Source: Hyphomicrobiaceae bacterium
Lineage (GTDB): Bacteria; Pseudomonadota; Alphaproteobacteria; Rhizobiales; Hyphomicrobiaceae
Assembly: GCA_023384095.1 (NCBI GenBank)
Contig: JAHDXT010000003.1
Location: 186,001-250,000, forward strand
Length of the DNA: 64,000 nt
Direction: 5' to 3'
The notes below the pieces were generated by a model. It saw only the letters and a list, made by a program, of their open reading frames with translations, did no database searches and was not told the origin of the DNA. The position numbers and the translations under genes are program-made. Positions 8,396-17,104 of this stretch are shown here, one piece after another. How positions within the stretch are numbered: the first letter of the stretch is position 1; every line of letters begins with the position of its first letter.

Positions 8396-9262
8396 ATGGC
8401 CGACCTAGCCCCTAACTCGACCAACCTCCGGAAGATCCTCTTTCCGTCGAGTTCACTGAGTCGATTTTTGATGCTGCCAAGTATCGCATCACTCATGGCC
8501 TTGTTGACTTCAATATTTGAGATCGGCTTGGTGCCGACACTGCAGAAAGCGTTGATCTGGTATGATTGGCTCGTGGGACAATTTCTGAACCCGTTCGGAA
8601 CACTCGTTGACTATTTCGCATCTCTGCTCAATTGGAACATATCTCTACAGCCGCATTGGAAGCATGTTTTTGTTCTATTTAATATCTACATGCTCCGCAG
8701 CGTACAGAACTCTTATCGACAGCACCGGCCGTCGGGAATCTTCAAGGGACTGCTGGGATTAATTATTGGATTATTCGTTGGCGTCACTACCGGAATGCTT
8801 GACCTACAGCGAGACAATCTTGAGCTCAACTTTGTATTCGCGCTAATTCCCGTGTTCGGTTTGTTCGCCTACGGGTCACTGAACGGTATATGGCAGGCAA
8901 TTGTCCGCTATGATGTCGAGCGGTCCCGCCGATCGCACATCACCTCGCATTTTCAGGCGTTCTCGGGTCATCTGGTAGCAGCAGCACGCCGAACGCTTTT
9001 TGCCATAATCGTGATCGTCGCCGCTCTCTTCATTCCATTTCCACCTTTCGTCACGAGCCCTGGCCTGACAATGGTGTTGGTTTTGGTCATCCTGCACGCA
9101 CTCTACAATTTATGGGACGGTGTTGACCAGGTTAAGCGCGAACCACAACATGTCTCTTATCTCAACACTCCTAGCGCCATGATAGGAATCGATATGCTGC
9201 GTTATCTTATCTACTGCGCAATACTGTTAGCTTTGGGCGCGTTTGGGGGACCGCCGACCTGA
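8396..9262 (+). CDS. AT-rich multi-pass membrane protein of unknown function
   Basis: A protein of 288 residues from the ATG at 8396; an in-frame TTG at 8300 would give 320. Neither start has a clear ribosome-binding site. About seven hydrophobic segments are visible, including PSIASLMALLTSIFEIGLV, GLLGLIIGLFVGVTTGML, FVFALIPVFGLFAYG, AIIVIVAALFIPFPPF and LIYCAILLALGAFGG. I do not recognise the family. Base composition is close to even AT/GC, unlike the strongly GC-rich neighbours, and codon choice follows (AAT, TTA, ATA appear), which suggests acquisition by transfer. No mobility genes are adjacent. It ends 162 bases before the convergent alpha/beta-hydrolase gene. Confidence 0.7.
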   Translation: MADLAPNSTNLRKILFPSSSLSRFLMLPSIASLMALLTSIFEIGLVPTLQKALIWYDWLVGQFLNPFGTLVDYFASLLNWNISLQPHWKHVFVLFNIYMLRSVQNSYRQHRPSGIFKGLLGLIIGLFVGVTTGMLDLQRDNLELNFVFALIPVFGLFAYGSLNGIWQAIVRYDVERSRRSHITSHFQAFSGHLVAAARRTLFAIIVIVAALFIPFPPFVTSPGLTMVLVLVILHALYNLWDGVDQVKREPQHVSYLNTPSAMIGIDMLRYLIYCAILLALGAFGGPPT

Positions 9263-9424
9263 TCTTAGCAATGTAAACAAGGGGTCTATCGATTCCATTT
9301 TCGTCTGAAGTTCCGCTCACCTGCCGGGACCAGCCGAAGCAAAAGTTCTTCGCTGCCGACCGATCGATGCACGCAACTGGCCCCCGAGCCGAAAATTCAA
9401 ATTGAGACACTGCCCGGAAACGCC

Positions 9425-11449
9425 CTACGCCCGCACGTCGTGCCGCGGCGCGCCCCAGCTCTCCGCAGCCGCGACGACCCGCTCCACGTCCTCCGCCAGC
9501 ATCAGGCGCTCGGAGACGAGCGCCTCGGCGGCGGCCCGGATCGCGGCGGCATAGGCAAGCCGGTCGGGGTAGCGCTCCTCGACCGCGCGGCGCGGATCGC
9601 CCGTGGCATGCCGCTCCTCCAGCGTGTCCGGGAACGGAATCGTGCTGCCGGTGAACTCGTGCATGGCGCCGTGCCCGAAGCCGCGGCTGCGCAGGTTCCA
9701 GCCGGTGTACGTGGCGAGCGGCGCGGCCACCATGGGAGCGCGCACGCCGGCGATGTCGTTGCCGTCGCCATCGACGGCGGGCACCAGCACCGTGTAGCCC
9801 GGACCGGGCAGCACGCGCGGCGGCTCTTCGAGCAGCCCGTCCGCGAACGCCGGGCCGAAATCGAGCCGCGGCAGCGCATTGGGTCCGGACGGCACCGCGA
9901 CGCCGGGAATGCGGGGGAATGCGGCTCGCCACTCCTCGGCGGTGACGAGGGTGCGATCGGCGCGGCGCGGGATTCGGCTCGGCGGCGGCGGCGTGCCGTT
10001 GGTCGCCCAGGCGTCCATGGCGTCGAGCATGGCGCGGAACAGCATCGAGGTCCAAACCACGTTATGCGGCTGCTGGCAGATGCCGCGCGCCGGCGTCTTG
10101 ACCAGCGGATCGGCGAAGTGCTGCGAGCTCGACCAGAGATAGACGCGCACACCATCCGGCTGCGCGAGGTCGTTGCCGCTGGTGTCCGTATGGACGAGCG
10201 AGCCGCGGCGTTGCCAGTACTCCGTCGCCGACTGAGTGTGCAGAACCAGCGGATCGGTCTCGGGCCGCTTCAGGATGGCGTCGACCCGCCCTGTCAGGTG
10301 ATCCCTCGACGACGCATAGGAGAACGGGAAGCGGTCCGCCGCATTGAAATGGTCCTCGTACTGCTGGCCGGCGGGCGAGACGACGCTTGCGAAGCGATGG
10401 TTCATCCACATCAGCCCGGCGCCCGAGACGTGCGGGATGATGCCGTCGAACACGCGCCGCCCCTCGCCGTCGGCATTGTAGCCGGAGTAGACGAAATCGC
10501 GGATCGCGCGCCCCGTCTGGGAACGCCCCCAGCCGTAGGCCTTCTCGATGCCGCCCTCCGGTCCGGCCAGCGGGTTGGGGTTGCCCGCAGCGTCGGCGGT
10601 TTCGTAACGGAGGAAGCTGATGAACTCGCCCACCGCCAGGTGGCCGAGCCCCAGCACGAGCGGGTCCCTGCCTTCGTAGACGAGCTCGTAGATCCAGCCG
10701 GGCTCGAAGCCTGCCGGAACGTGGATGTGCACGTTCGACGGGACGATGGCCCGCTCGGCGCCCTGGTTGTCGAGCCCGCTGCCGCCCTCGACCCGCGCGA
10801 ACATCCAATCGGAGGCCGGGACTGCCTGGCGCGGCGAGCCGGCATAGCGCCGGCGGGTCAGCGTCGCCCTCGCGGTATCGAGCGAGACGGCCGGGTAGCT
10901 GCGCGTCGATGCCCGGCCGCTGAGCGGGAACGTCGTCAGGCCCGGCCGGTCCGCGATGTACTCGACGCGTACCGGGCCGGTGATCGGCCGGCCGCCCTCG
11001 GTCGCAACGGGCACATCCAGGATGAGACGTCCGTCGCCGGGCATGAGGTCGCCCTGCCAGGCGAGCCACGCGACCGTGTAGCCGCGGCGCATCAGGAAAC
11101 CGTTGCCGGCATCGGCGACCGTTGTCGGATCGTTGGAACCCGGCGCATCGTTGAAGAACTGCAGGCAGCGCTTGTTGCCGCGGTTAGCCCAGTCGAAGAA
11201 GAGCCGCCGGTTGCCGGCCGCCATATCGATCGGCTTCAGGATGAGGAAATCAGCGGTGACCCGCACAAGCCCGTCGGCGCCGGCCGGCGCCTTGCCGAGA
11301 TCGACGATCCGCTGCTCGAGGCGCACCTCGGGATCGACGCCGAACGTCACCCGCCCCTTGATCCGCTCATAGCTGCCGGCGCTGCCGAACTGCGCACCGC
11401 TCGCGAACGGCGCGCGCTCCGCCAGCTCGAGCTCCAGTCGAGTCCGCAT
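9425..11449 (-). CDS. Alpha/beta hydrolase domain-containing protein (Abhydrolase_10-like)
   Basis: A 674-residue protein. It begins RTRLELELAERAPFASG and continues into GSAGSYERIKGRVTFGVDP, typical of a family of large uncharacterised alpha/beta-hydrolase proteins (PF20091 type). A nucleophile-elbow-like GRSQTGR lies near residue 315, and later segments such as VSGAGLMWMNHRF also fit. No signal peptide is visible, so it is probably cytoplasmic. It is transcribed divergently from the amidohydrolase/ABC importer operon across about 175 bases and may act on the same amide or ester substrates, which is inference. Several long antisense open frames across it are composition artefacts. Confidence 0.85.
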   Translation of the reverse strand: MRTRLELELAERAPFASGAQFGSAGSYERIKGRVTFGVDPEVRLEQRIVDLGKAPAGADGLVRVTADFLILKPIDMAAGNRRLFFDWANRGNKRCLQFFNDAPGSNDPTTVADAGNGFLMRRGYTVAWLAWQGDLMPGDGRLILDVPVATEGGRPITGPVRVEYIADRPGLTTFPLSGRASTRSYPAVSLDTARATLTRRRYAGSPRQAVPASDWMFARVEGGSGLDNQGAERAIVPSNVHIHVPAGFEPGWIYELVYEGRDPLVLGLGHLAVGEFISFLRYETADAAGNPNPLAGPEGGIEKAYGWGRSQTGRAIRDFVYSGYNADGEGRRVFDGIIPHVSGAGLMWMNHRFASVVSPAGQQYEDHFNAADRFPFSYASSRDHLTGRVDAILKRPETDPLVLHTQSATEYWQRRGSLVHTDTSGNDLAQPDGVRVYLWSSSQHFADPLVKTPARGICQQPHNVVWTSMLFRAMLDAMDAWATNGTPPPPSRIPRRADRTLVTAEEWRAAFPRIPGVAVPSGPNALPRLDFGPAFADGLLEEPPRVLPGPGYTVLVPAVDGDGNDIAGVRAPMVAAPLATYTGWNLRSRGFGHGAMHEFTGSTIPFPDTLEERHATGDPRRAVEERYPDRLAYAAAIRAAAEALVSERLMLAEDVERVVAAAESWGAPRHDVRA

Positions 11450-11624
11450 GGTCCCTCCCCCGCAAGTCAGCTTCGGGAACGGCTGCCTCTTCGTTCATCG
11501 CAGCGGCTCGATTTTTGATCTTGCCTCGTGGCCCGGTTCGCGAGAAGCTTTTTTCTGCGGGCTGAGAAACTGTGCCCGCTGCATTGCCGGTCTCGGCGGC
11601 AAGCCGACAGAATTGGGGTCCCGG

Positions 11625-12890
11625 ATGACCGTGAGCGACGGCAAGAGCAGTCTGCTGCTGTTCAGGAATCTGAGGCTTCTGGACCCCCGTTTCGATGAAG
11701 CCCGCGGCGGTTTCGAGGTGCTCGTCGAAGGCGACAAGTTCAAGGAGGTCTCCGAGCGGCCGATCAAATCCCAAACCGCCGATGTCATCGATTGCGGCGG
11801 CCGCACGCTCATGCCCGGCCTCATCGACTGCCACGTGCACTGCATGCACAGCGAGGTCTACATCCGCCGGCTGGAGGAGATCCCTCTCACGCTCGGCACC
11901 GCGCGCGCCGCCGTCAGGGTGCGCGAGATGCTCGATCGCGGCTTCACGACCGTGCGCGACACGGGCGGATCCGACTGGGGGCTCAAGGCCGCCATCGAGC
12001 AGGGCCTGCTGCCGGGTCCGCGCCTCTTCATCGCCGGCCGCTCGCTCGGGCCGACCGGCGGACACAACGACAACCGCGCCCGAACCCAGGCGCCGCCTGC
12101 CTGCTTCTGTTGCAATGCCATGGTGCACCTGCGCCAGGTCGTCGACGGCGTCGACGAGATGCGGCGGGCCGTGCGCGAGCAGATGCGCCAGGGCGCGGAC
12201 CATATCAAGATCATGGTCTCGGGCGGCGTCGCCTCCCCGTTCGACCCGCTCGACTCGCTGCAGTTCTCGGTCGGCGAGATCGAGGCCGCAGTCGAGGAGG
12301 CGCACGCTTTCGGGCGCTACGTGTGTGCGCACGCCTATGCGCCGGAGGCCATCGAGCGGGCCGTCGGCAACGGGGTGCGCACGATCGAGCACGGCAACCT
12401 GATCGACGACGAGCGCGCCAGGCTGATGGCCGAGAAGGGTGCCTACCTGATCGCCAACATCGTCGCCTACGTCGCCATCAAGGAGCGGGCGGCGCAGTTC
12501 GGCATGCTGCCGGAGATGCTGGCCAAGAACGAGATGGTGCTGGAAGGCGGCTATCGCTCGCTCGAGATCTGCAAGCGCAACGGCGTCAAGGTCGCCTACG
12601 GCTCGGACCTGCTGGGGGCGCTCGCCAATGACCAGAGCCGTGAGTTCTCGATCCGCACCACGGTGTTGCCGGCCATCGACGTCATCCGCTCGGCCACGGT
12701 GATCGGCGCCGAGGTCGTGCGGCGGCCCGGCAAGCTCGGCGTCATCGAGCCCGGCGCCTGGGCCGACCTGATCGTGGTCGACGGCGACCCCCTCAAGGAC
12801 ATCCGGCTGCTCGAGGGCCAGGGCCAGCACCTCAGCACCATCGTGAAAGGCGGCAGGTTCCACAAGAACCGGCTGGGAGCCGGCGCATGA
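11625..12890 (+). CDS. Metal-dependent amidohydrolase, paralog 2 (heads ABC importer operon)
   Basis: A 421-residue amidohydrolase with the same metal-site pattern as paralog 1: H70/H72 (CHVHCM), K195 (HIKIMVSGG), H236 (CAHAY), H256 (TIEHGN) and the Asp of YGSDLLG. It also keeps GPTGGHND and a CxCC (C160, C162, C163). The two paralogs are alike along their whole length. The start at 11625 is chosen because the longer frame from 11448 adds non-conserved sequence. Its stop overlaps the ABC permease start (ATGA), so it is coupled to an importer of the polyamine type. The likely role is hydrolysis of the imported amide- or peptide-like solute in the cytoplasm. Confidence 0.92.
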   Translation: MTVSDGKSSLLLFRNLRLLDPRFDEARGGFEVLVEGDKFKEVSERPIKSQTADVIDCGGRTLMPGLIDCHVHCMHSEVYIRRLEEIPLTLGTARAAVRVREMLDRGFTTVRDTGGSDWGLKAAIEQGLLPGPRLFIAGRSLGPTGGHNDNRARTQAPPACFCCNAMVHLRQVVDGVDEMRRAVREQMRQGADHIKIMVSGGVASPFDPLDSLQFSVGEIEAAVEEAHAFGRYVCAHAYAPEAIERAVGNGVRTIEHGNLIDDERARLMAEKGAYLIANIVAYVAIKERAAQFGMLPEMLAKNEMVLEGGYRSLEICKRNGVKVAYGSDLLGALANDQSREFSIRTTVLPAIDVIRSATVIGAEVVRRPGKLGVIEPGAWADLIVVDGDPLKDIRLLEGQGQHLSTIVKGGRFHKNRLGAGA

Positions 12891-13729
12891 GGCGGACAGT
12901 GTCGGCGATGCCCGCGGCGTTCGGCACGCGGCGATTGGGCTGGTGGGCGCTGCGCGGGGCGGCAACCTTCACCATGCTCTACATCATGGTGCCGCTGATC
13001 TTCGTCACCTGGCTATCGTTCTTCCGGCAGGAGATCCCGTCCTTTCCGCCGGAAGGCTATTCGCTGCGCTGGTACGAGGCCATCGCCGGCAACGACCGCT
13101 TCGTCGACGGCTTCCTGTTGAGCCTGCAGCTCGGGGTCATCGCAACGGCACTCGGCCTGACGGTCGCGGTCCCCGCCGCGCTCTGCCTGTCCCGCTATCG
13201 GTTCAAGGGACGCGAGGCGCTGAACAGCCTGCTGCTGCTGCCCTTGATGGTGCCCGGCGTGGTGCTCGGCATGGCGCTCTACGTGTCGCACGTGGAGGTC
13301 GAGATCGCGACCGGCCTGCCCATCCTCGGCTCGCTCGGCGGGCTGCTGGCGGGGCACGTGCTGGTGGTCATCCCGTGGACCGTGCGCCTGGTGCTGGCGA
13401 GCCTCGCGGGCTTCGACCGGACACTGGAGGAAGCCGCTCAGAACCTCGGAGCCGACCGCTGGACCACGTTCCGGCGCATCACGCTGCCGTCGATCCTGCC
13501 GGGGATCGTCGCCGCCGCGATGTTCGGGTTCGTATCCTCGTTCGGCAATCTCGAGATGAGCCTGTTCCTGGTCGGCCCGGGGCGCACGACGCTGCCGATC
13601 GCCATCCTCCAGTACCTGGAGTGGAAGATCGATCCGACCATCGCCGCCGTCTCGGTGGTGCAGATCCTGCTGATCGGCAGCGCGATGCTGATCACGGACC
13701 GGTTCGTCAAGATCAGCCGAGTGGTGTAG
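12887..13729 (+). CDS. ABC transporter permease, PotC/spermidine-putrescine type
   Basis: A 280-residue inner-membrane permease with about six membrane segments. The first is near residues 25-45 (FTMLYIMVPLIFVTWLSFF). The cytoplasmic EAA loop (EEAAQNLGADRWTTFRRITLPSILPG) sits near residues 185-210 and contacts the ATPase. Sequence style and length match PotC-like permeases of importers for polyamines, opines and related cations. The ATG overlaps the amidohydrolase stop by four bases and the ATPase gene follows after nine bases, so the three genes are translationally linked. The partner permease is at 16123. Confidence 0.92.
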   Translation: MRRTVSAMPAAFGTRRLGWWALRGAATFTMLYIMVPLIFVTWLSFFRQEIPSFPPEGYSLRWYEAIAGNDRFVDGFLLSLQLGVIATALGLTVAVPAALCLSRYRFKGREALNSLLLLPLMVPGVVLGMALYVSHVEVEIATGLPILGSLGGLLAGHVLVVIPWTVRLVLASLAGFDRTLEEAAQNLGADRWTTFRRITLPSILPGIVAAAMFGFVSSFGNLEMSLFLVGPGRTTLPIAILQYLEWKIDPTIAAVSVVQILLIGSAMLITDRFVKISRVV

Positions 13730-13738
13730 CAGACCTCG

Positions 13739-14806
13739 ATGGCCAAGCTGGAGCTCGATCACCTGTCGAAACGCTACGGCGACTTCCACGCCGTGCGCGA
13801 CGTGACGCTCGATGTCGCCGAGGGCGAGTTCCTGGTGCTGCTGGGCCCATCGGGCTGCGGCAAGACCACCACCCTGCGCATGATCGCCGGCTTCGTCGAG
13901 CCGACCGGCGGCGCCGTGCGCGTCGGCGGCAGCGACGTGACCTGGCAGCCGCCATGGAAGCGAAACACCGGCCTCGTCTTCCAGAGCTATGCGCTGTTCC
14001 CGCATCTGACCGTCAACCAGAATGTCGCCTTCGGGCTCGAGATGCGCAAGTGCTCGCCGGGCGAAGTGGCGCAGCGCACCGCGGAAGCGCTGCGGCTGGT
14101 GCGGCTCGAGCATCTCGGCGAGCGGCTGCCACGCCAGCTTTCCGGCGGACAGCAGCAGCGCGTGGCCCTGGCGCGCGCGCTCGTGTTCAGGCCGGACGTG
14201 CTGCTGCTCGACGAGCCGCTGTCCAACCTCGACGCCAAGCTGCGCCACGAGGTGCGGGTCGAGATCCGCGAGCTGCAGCGCCAGCTCGGGCTGACCACGG
14301 TCATGGTCACCCACGACCAGGAGGAAGCGCTGACGATGGCCGACAGGCTGGTCGTCATGAGCGAAGGCGCCGTCCGCCAGGCCGGCACGCAGCGTGACCT
14401 CTACGAGCGCCCGGCCGACCGGTTCGTGGCGGACTTCGTCGGACGCAGCACATTCATCGAGGGCCGGGTCGAGAGCCCCGGCATGTTCCGCACCGTGGGC
14501 GGGCTCGCCATGCGGTGCAATGGCGGGGCGGTCGGAGCGGCTTCGCTCGCCATCCGGCCCGAGCGCATCTCGATCTCGCCGACGCCGCTCGTGGGCGTCG
14601 ACAACAGCCTGGAAGGGACCGTCGAGTTCGTCTCCTACCTCGGTGCGCAGATCGACATTCATATCCGCATCTCGCCCCGGGAACGGCTGATCGCACAGAT
14701 CGCCAATCGCGCCGGCGACTTCACGCCTCTCGTCGGGGACGGCGTGCACGTAGGCTGGGCGAGCTCGGACGCCAGGGTGTTCGAAGATGGGGCGGAGGCG
14801 AGCTGA
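13739..14806 (+). CDS. ABC transporter ATP-binding protein, PotA type
   Basis: A 355-residue ATPase. Walker A (GPSGCGKTT) is near residues 37-45, the Q-loop is in VFQSYALFPHLTVNQNV, the signature is LSGGQQQRVALARAL, Walker B is LLLDEPLSNLDA, and the H-loop is VTHDQEEALTMADR. A C-terminal TOBE-like domain follows (residues about 270-355), as in importers of the CUT1/polyamine class. It drives uptake together with the two permeases and the binding protein encoded on either side. The start at 13739 lies nine bases after the preceding stop and has only a weak ribosome-binding site, consistent with translational coupling. Confidence 0.94.
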   Translation: MAKLELDHLSKRYGDFHAVRDVTLDVAEGEFLVLLGPSGCGKTTTLRMIAGFVEPTGGAVRVGGSDVTWQPPWKRNTGLVFQSYALFPHLTVNQNVAFGLEMRKCSPGEVAQRTAEALRLVRLEHLGERLPRQLSGGQQQRVALARALVFRPDVLLLDEPLSNLDAKLRHEVRVEIRELQRQLGLTTVMVTHDQEEALTMADRLVVMSEGAVRQAGTQRDLYERPADRFVADFVGRSTFIEGRVESPGMFRTVGGLAMRCNGGAVGAASLAIRPERISISPTPLVGVDNSLEGTVEFVSYLGAQIDIHIRISPRERLIAQIANRAGDFTPLVGDGVHVGWASSDARVFEDGAEAS

Positions 14807-14835
14807 TGACGCCACCATCCGCTCCCGACATCACA

Positions 14836-14867
14836 TTCGTCATTCCCGCGGAGACGGGATTCTGGGG
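14836..14867. repeat. Partial family A palindrome between ABC genes
   Basis: CGTCATTCCCGCGGAG followed by ACGGGATTCTGG resembles the core of the family A repeat (8001, 36297) and can form a short CCCG/CGGG hairpin. It lies in the 135-base gap between the ATPase and binding-protein genes and could influence relative expression within the operon. Confidence 0.5.
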
Positions 14868-14941
14868 CAGGTGACCTGGACCTCGCCTCCGCGGGGCGAT
14901 CGAGGACTGGAATTGAGAGAAATCAAAGGGAGAAACGCAAA

Positions 14942-16003
14942 ATGAGCATTCCGAGAAACAAAGTCTCGCGGCGTCACATCCTGCAGGGCGCGGCCGCCGT
15001 CGGAGGCGCCGCTGTGCTCGGCACGCTGCCCCGCGCGGCGCAGGCCCAGTCCAAAGGCAAGGTCGTGGTCGGCACCTGGGGCGGCGACTACGCGCGCCTG
15101 CTGAACAAGAATATCGAGGCGCCGATCCTGATTCCGCAAGGCTGGGAGGTCGTTCAGGACCAGGCCGGCGACCCGCAGCGGCGCAGCAAGATGCTCGCCG
15201 AGAAGCGGCTGCCGCGCGGCACCACGGATATCCAGGGATTGTCCGCAGTCAATATGTATCAGATGCATGACGCAGGAATCATCGAGGAGATCGACTACTC
15301 GAAGATCCCCAATTCCAAGAACCTGCTCGACTCCATGAAATATCCCTACGGCGTCGGCCATATCTACTCGGGCAAGGTCGGGGTCTACAATCCCAAGGCG
15401 ATCGACAAGAAGCCCGCCAGCTACAAGGACGTGTTCGATCCGAAGTGGGGCGACAAGCTCGGGATCATCGACATCCAGTATCAGTACACGCTGGTCGCCG
15501 CGGCGCTGGCCGCCGGCGGCTCGATCAGCAATCTGGAGCCCGGCAAGAAGCTGCTGCTCGAGTGCAAGAATGCGGGCATGCGCATCTATCCGACCAACGA
15601 GGCCTTCGCCCAGGGGCTGAAGGCGGAAGAGTTCGGCATCGGCGTCATGTGGAAGGCGCGGGTCGTGCAGTGGCAGAACGCCGGCGTGCCCGTCGAGGCG
15701 ATAACGCCGAGCGAAGGCGCGCTCGCCTACGTCTCGGGCTTCGTCATCCCGAAGAACGCGCCGAACAAGGACGGCGCCTATGCCTACATGAACGCCATGC
15801 TCGACAAGTCCGCCCAGGAGAGCTTCGCGATCGACATGGGCTACAACCCGACCGTGACCAACGCGGCGGTGGCGGCGGACCTCAACAAGCGCATCGGCTT
15901 CACGCCGGACGAGATCAAGAAGCTCGTCAACCTCGATTACGCCTACATGACCGTGAACGACGTCCCGCTGAAAGAGTGGTGGGACAAGGAGCTCAAGGGC
16001 TGA
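14942..16003 (+). CDS. ABC transporter substrate-binding protein, PotD type, Tat-exported
   Basis: A 353-residue periplasmic binding protein. The N-terminus has a twin-arginine signal (VSRRHILQGAAAVGG) with cleavage expected near AQA at residues 33-36. The mature part begins KVVVGTWGGDYARLLNKN, the usual start of spermidine/putrescine-type (PF13416-like) binding proteins, and ends EWWDKELKG. The GGGAGAAACG ribosome-binding site precedes the ATG. It is the recognition subunit of the importer encoded around it. The ligand is not predictable from sequence alone, but the linked amidohydrolase suggests an amide- or peptide-like compound. Confidence 0.93.
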   Translation: MSIPRNKVSRRHILQGAAAVGGAAVLGTLPRAAQAQSKGKVVVGTWGGDYARLLNKNIEAPILIPQGWEVVQDQAGDPQRRSKMLAEKRLPRGTTDIQGLSAVNMYQMHDAGIIEEIDYSKIPNSKNLLDSMKYPYGVGHIYSGKVGVYNPKAIDKKPASYKDVFDPKWGDKLGIIDIQYQYTLVAAALAAGGSISNLEPGKKLLLECKNAGMRIYPTNEAFAQGLKAEEFGIGVMWKARVVQWQNAGVPVEAITPSEGALAYVSGFVIPKNAPNKDGAYAYMNAMLDKSAQESFAIDMGYNPTVTNAAVAADLNKRIGFTPDEIKKLVNLDYAYMTVNDVPLKEWWDKELKG

Positions 16004-16064
16004 CGACGGCTCGAGCAAGCACGGGCTGTCGTTCCCCGCGCCTGCCGACGCGGGAGACGACAGG

Positions 16065-16092
16065 TCCCTCTCCCCACACGCGGGGAGAGGGA
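16065..16092. repeat. Perfect hairpin (family C) between binding-protein and permease genes
   Basis: An 11-base perfect stem (TCCCTCTCCCC / GGGGAGAGGGA) with a 6-base loop. There is no T-run on the plus strand, so it is not a classical terminator. It is placed to modulate or stabilise the mRNA between the highly expressed binding protein and the permease. Similar CTCTCCCC/GGGGAGAG stems occur at 21325-21352 and 21395-21419. Confidence 0.6.
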
Positions 16093-16122
16093 GATCGACG
16101 CCGCAAACGAGGCGAAGCGGTC

Positions 16123-17019
16123 ATGGCGCAGGCGGCGGCTGAAACAGTACCGTTGGCGGGCAGCCGATCCCGATCGGCGAGCACCTGGCTGTCGGCCGGC
16201 TCGCTGATCGGCCCGGCGACGATTCTCGTCGCGGTCGGCCTGCTGCTGCCGATCGCCATCCTGTTCCGCTACAGCCTGAACCGCTTCGAGCCGCGCGTCA
16301 TGATGGTGGAGGCGGTGACGCTGGAGAACTACGTCAAGTTCTTCACCGACCCGTTCTACACCAACATCTTCTTCACGACGCTGCGGGTCTCGCTGATCTG
16401 CACGCTCATCTGCCTGCTGCTCGGATTCCCGCTCGCCTACATGCTGGCGCGCACGCAGTCTCGTTTCAAGAACCTGCTCATCATGCTGGTCGTGCTGCCG
16501 CTGTTCGTCGGCAACGCGGTGCGGGCGGCGGGCTGGATGACGTTCCTCGGCAGCAAGGGGTTCCTCAACTCGAGCCTGATCGGGCTGGGGCTGATCGGTG
16601 AGCCGCTCCAGATCATGTATACCGAGCTGGCCGTCGTCATCGGCATCATCGCGGTCAACCTGCCGTTCATGGTGCTGACGCTGCAGAGCGTCATCGAGGG
16701 CATCGACCGCTCGGTCGAGGAGGCCGCCTTCAGCCTCGGCGCGCCGCCCGCGACCATGTTCTGGCGCGTGCTGTGGCCGCTGGCGCTGCCGGGCATCATC
16801 GCCGGAACCATCCTGACCTTCATCCTCGGCATGAACGCCTACGCGACGCCAGTGCTGCTCGGCGGCCCGAAGTTCAAGATGATGGGCCCGCTCGTGTTCG
16901 GCCAGTTCCAGCTAAACAACTGGCCGTTCGGCGCCGCCGTGTCGTTCATCCTGATGACCACGACGCTGCTGCTGACCGCCTCGGCCAACATCCTCATGCA
17001 GCGCCGCTACCGCCGCTGA
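16123..17019 (+). CDS. ABC transporter permease, PotB type
   Basis: A 298-residue permease with about six membrane segments (first: SLIGPATILVAVGLLLPIA, residues about 28-48). The EAA loop is EEAAFSLGAPPATMFWRVLW, near residue 200. The start at 16123 follows a GAGGCGAAG ribosome-binding site. The open frame extends upstream to 15445 only because it lies over the binding-protein gene in another phase. It pairs with the PotC-like permease at 12887 to complete the importer. The order amidohydrolase, permease, ATPase, binding protein, permease is a little unusual because the permeases are separated. Confidence 0.92.
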   Translation: MAQAAAETVPLAGSRSRSASTWLSAGSLIGPATILVAVGLLLPIAILFRYSLNRFEPRVMMVEAVTLENYVKFFTDPFYTNIFFTTLRVSLICTLICLLLGFPLAYMLARTQSRFKNLLIMLVVLPLFVGNAVRAAGWMTFLGSKGFLNSSLIGLGLIGEPLQIMYTELAVVIGIIAVNLPFMVLTLQSVIEGIDRSVEEAAFSLGAPPATMFWRVLWPLALPGIIAGTILTFILGMNAYATPVLLGGPKFKMMGPLVFGQFQLNNWPFGAAVSFILMTTTLLLTASANILMQRRYRR

Positions 17020-17104
17020 CACAATTGCGGCCGGAGCGGCACGTCCTCCCTGCGACTGGCTGTCGGCCTTGGAGAGCTCGATGTAACGAGACGAGAGGCG
17101 GCCC

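Noticed and set aside
9440-11518. 692-residue plus-strand open frame
   Set aside because: It lies antisense to the alpha/beta-hydrolase gene, with composition typical of a shadow frame and no ribosome-binding site.
13013-14818. 601-residue open frame antisense to the PotC-like permease and ATPase genes
   Set aside because: It covers two well-conserved ABC genes on the opposite strand. Its protein is His/Arg/Asp-rich low-complexity sequence, as expected for antisense reading of GC-rich codons.
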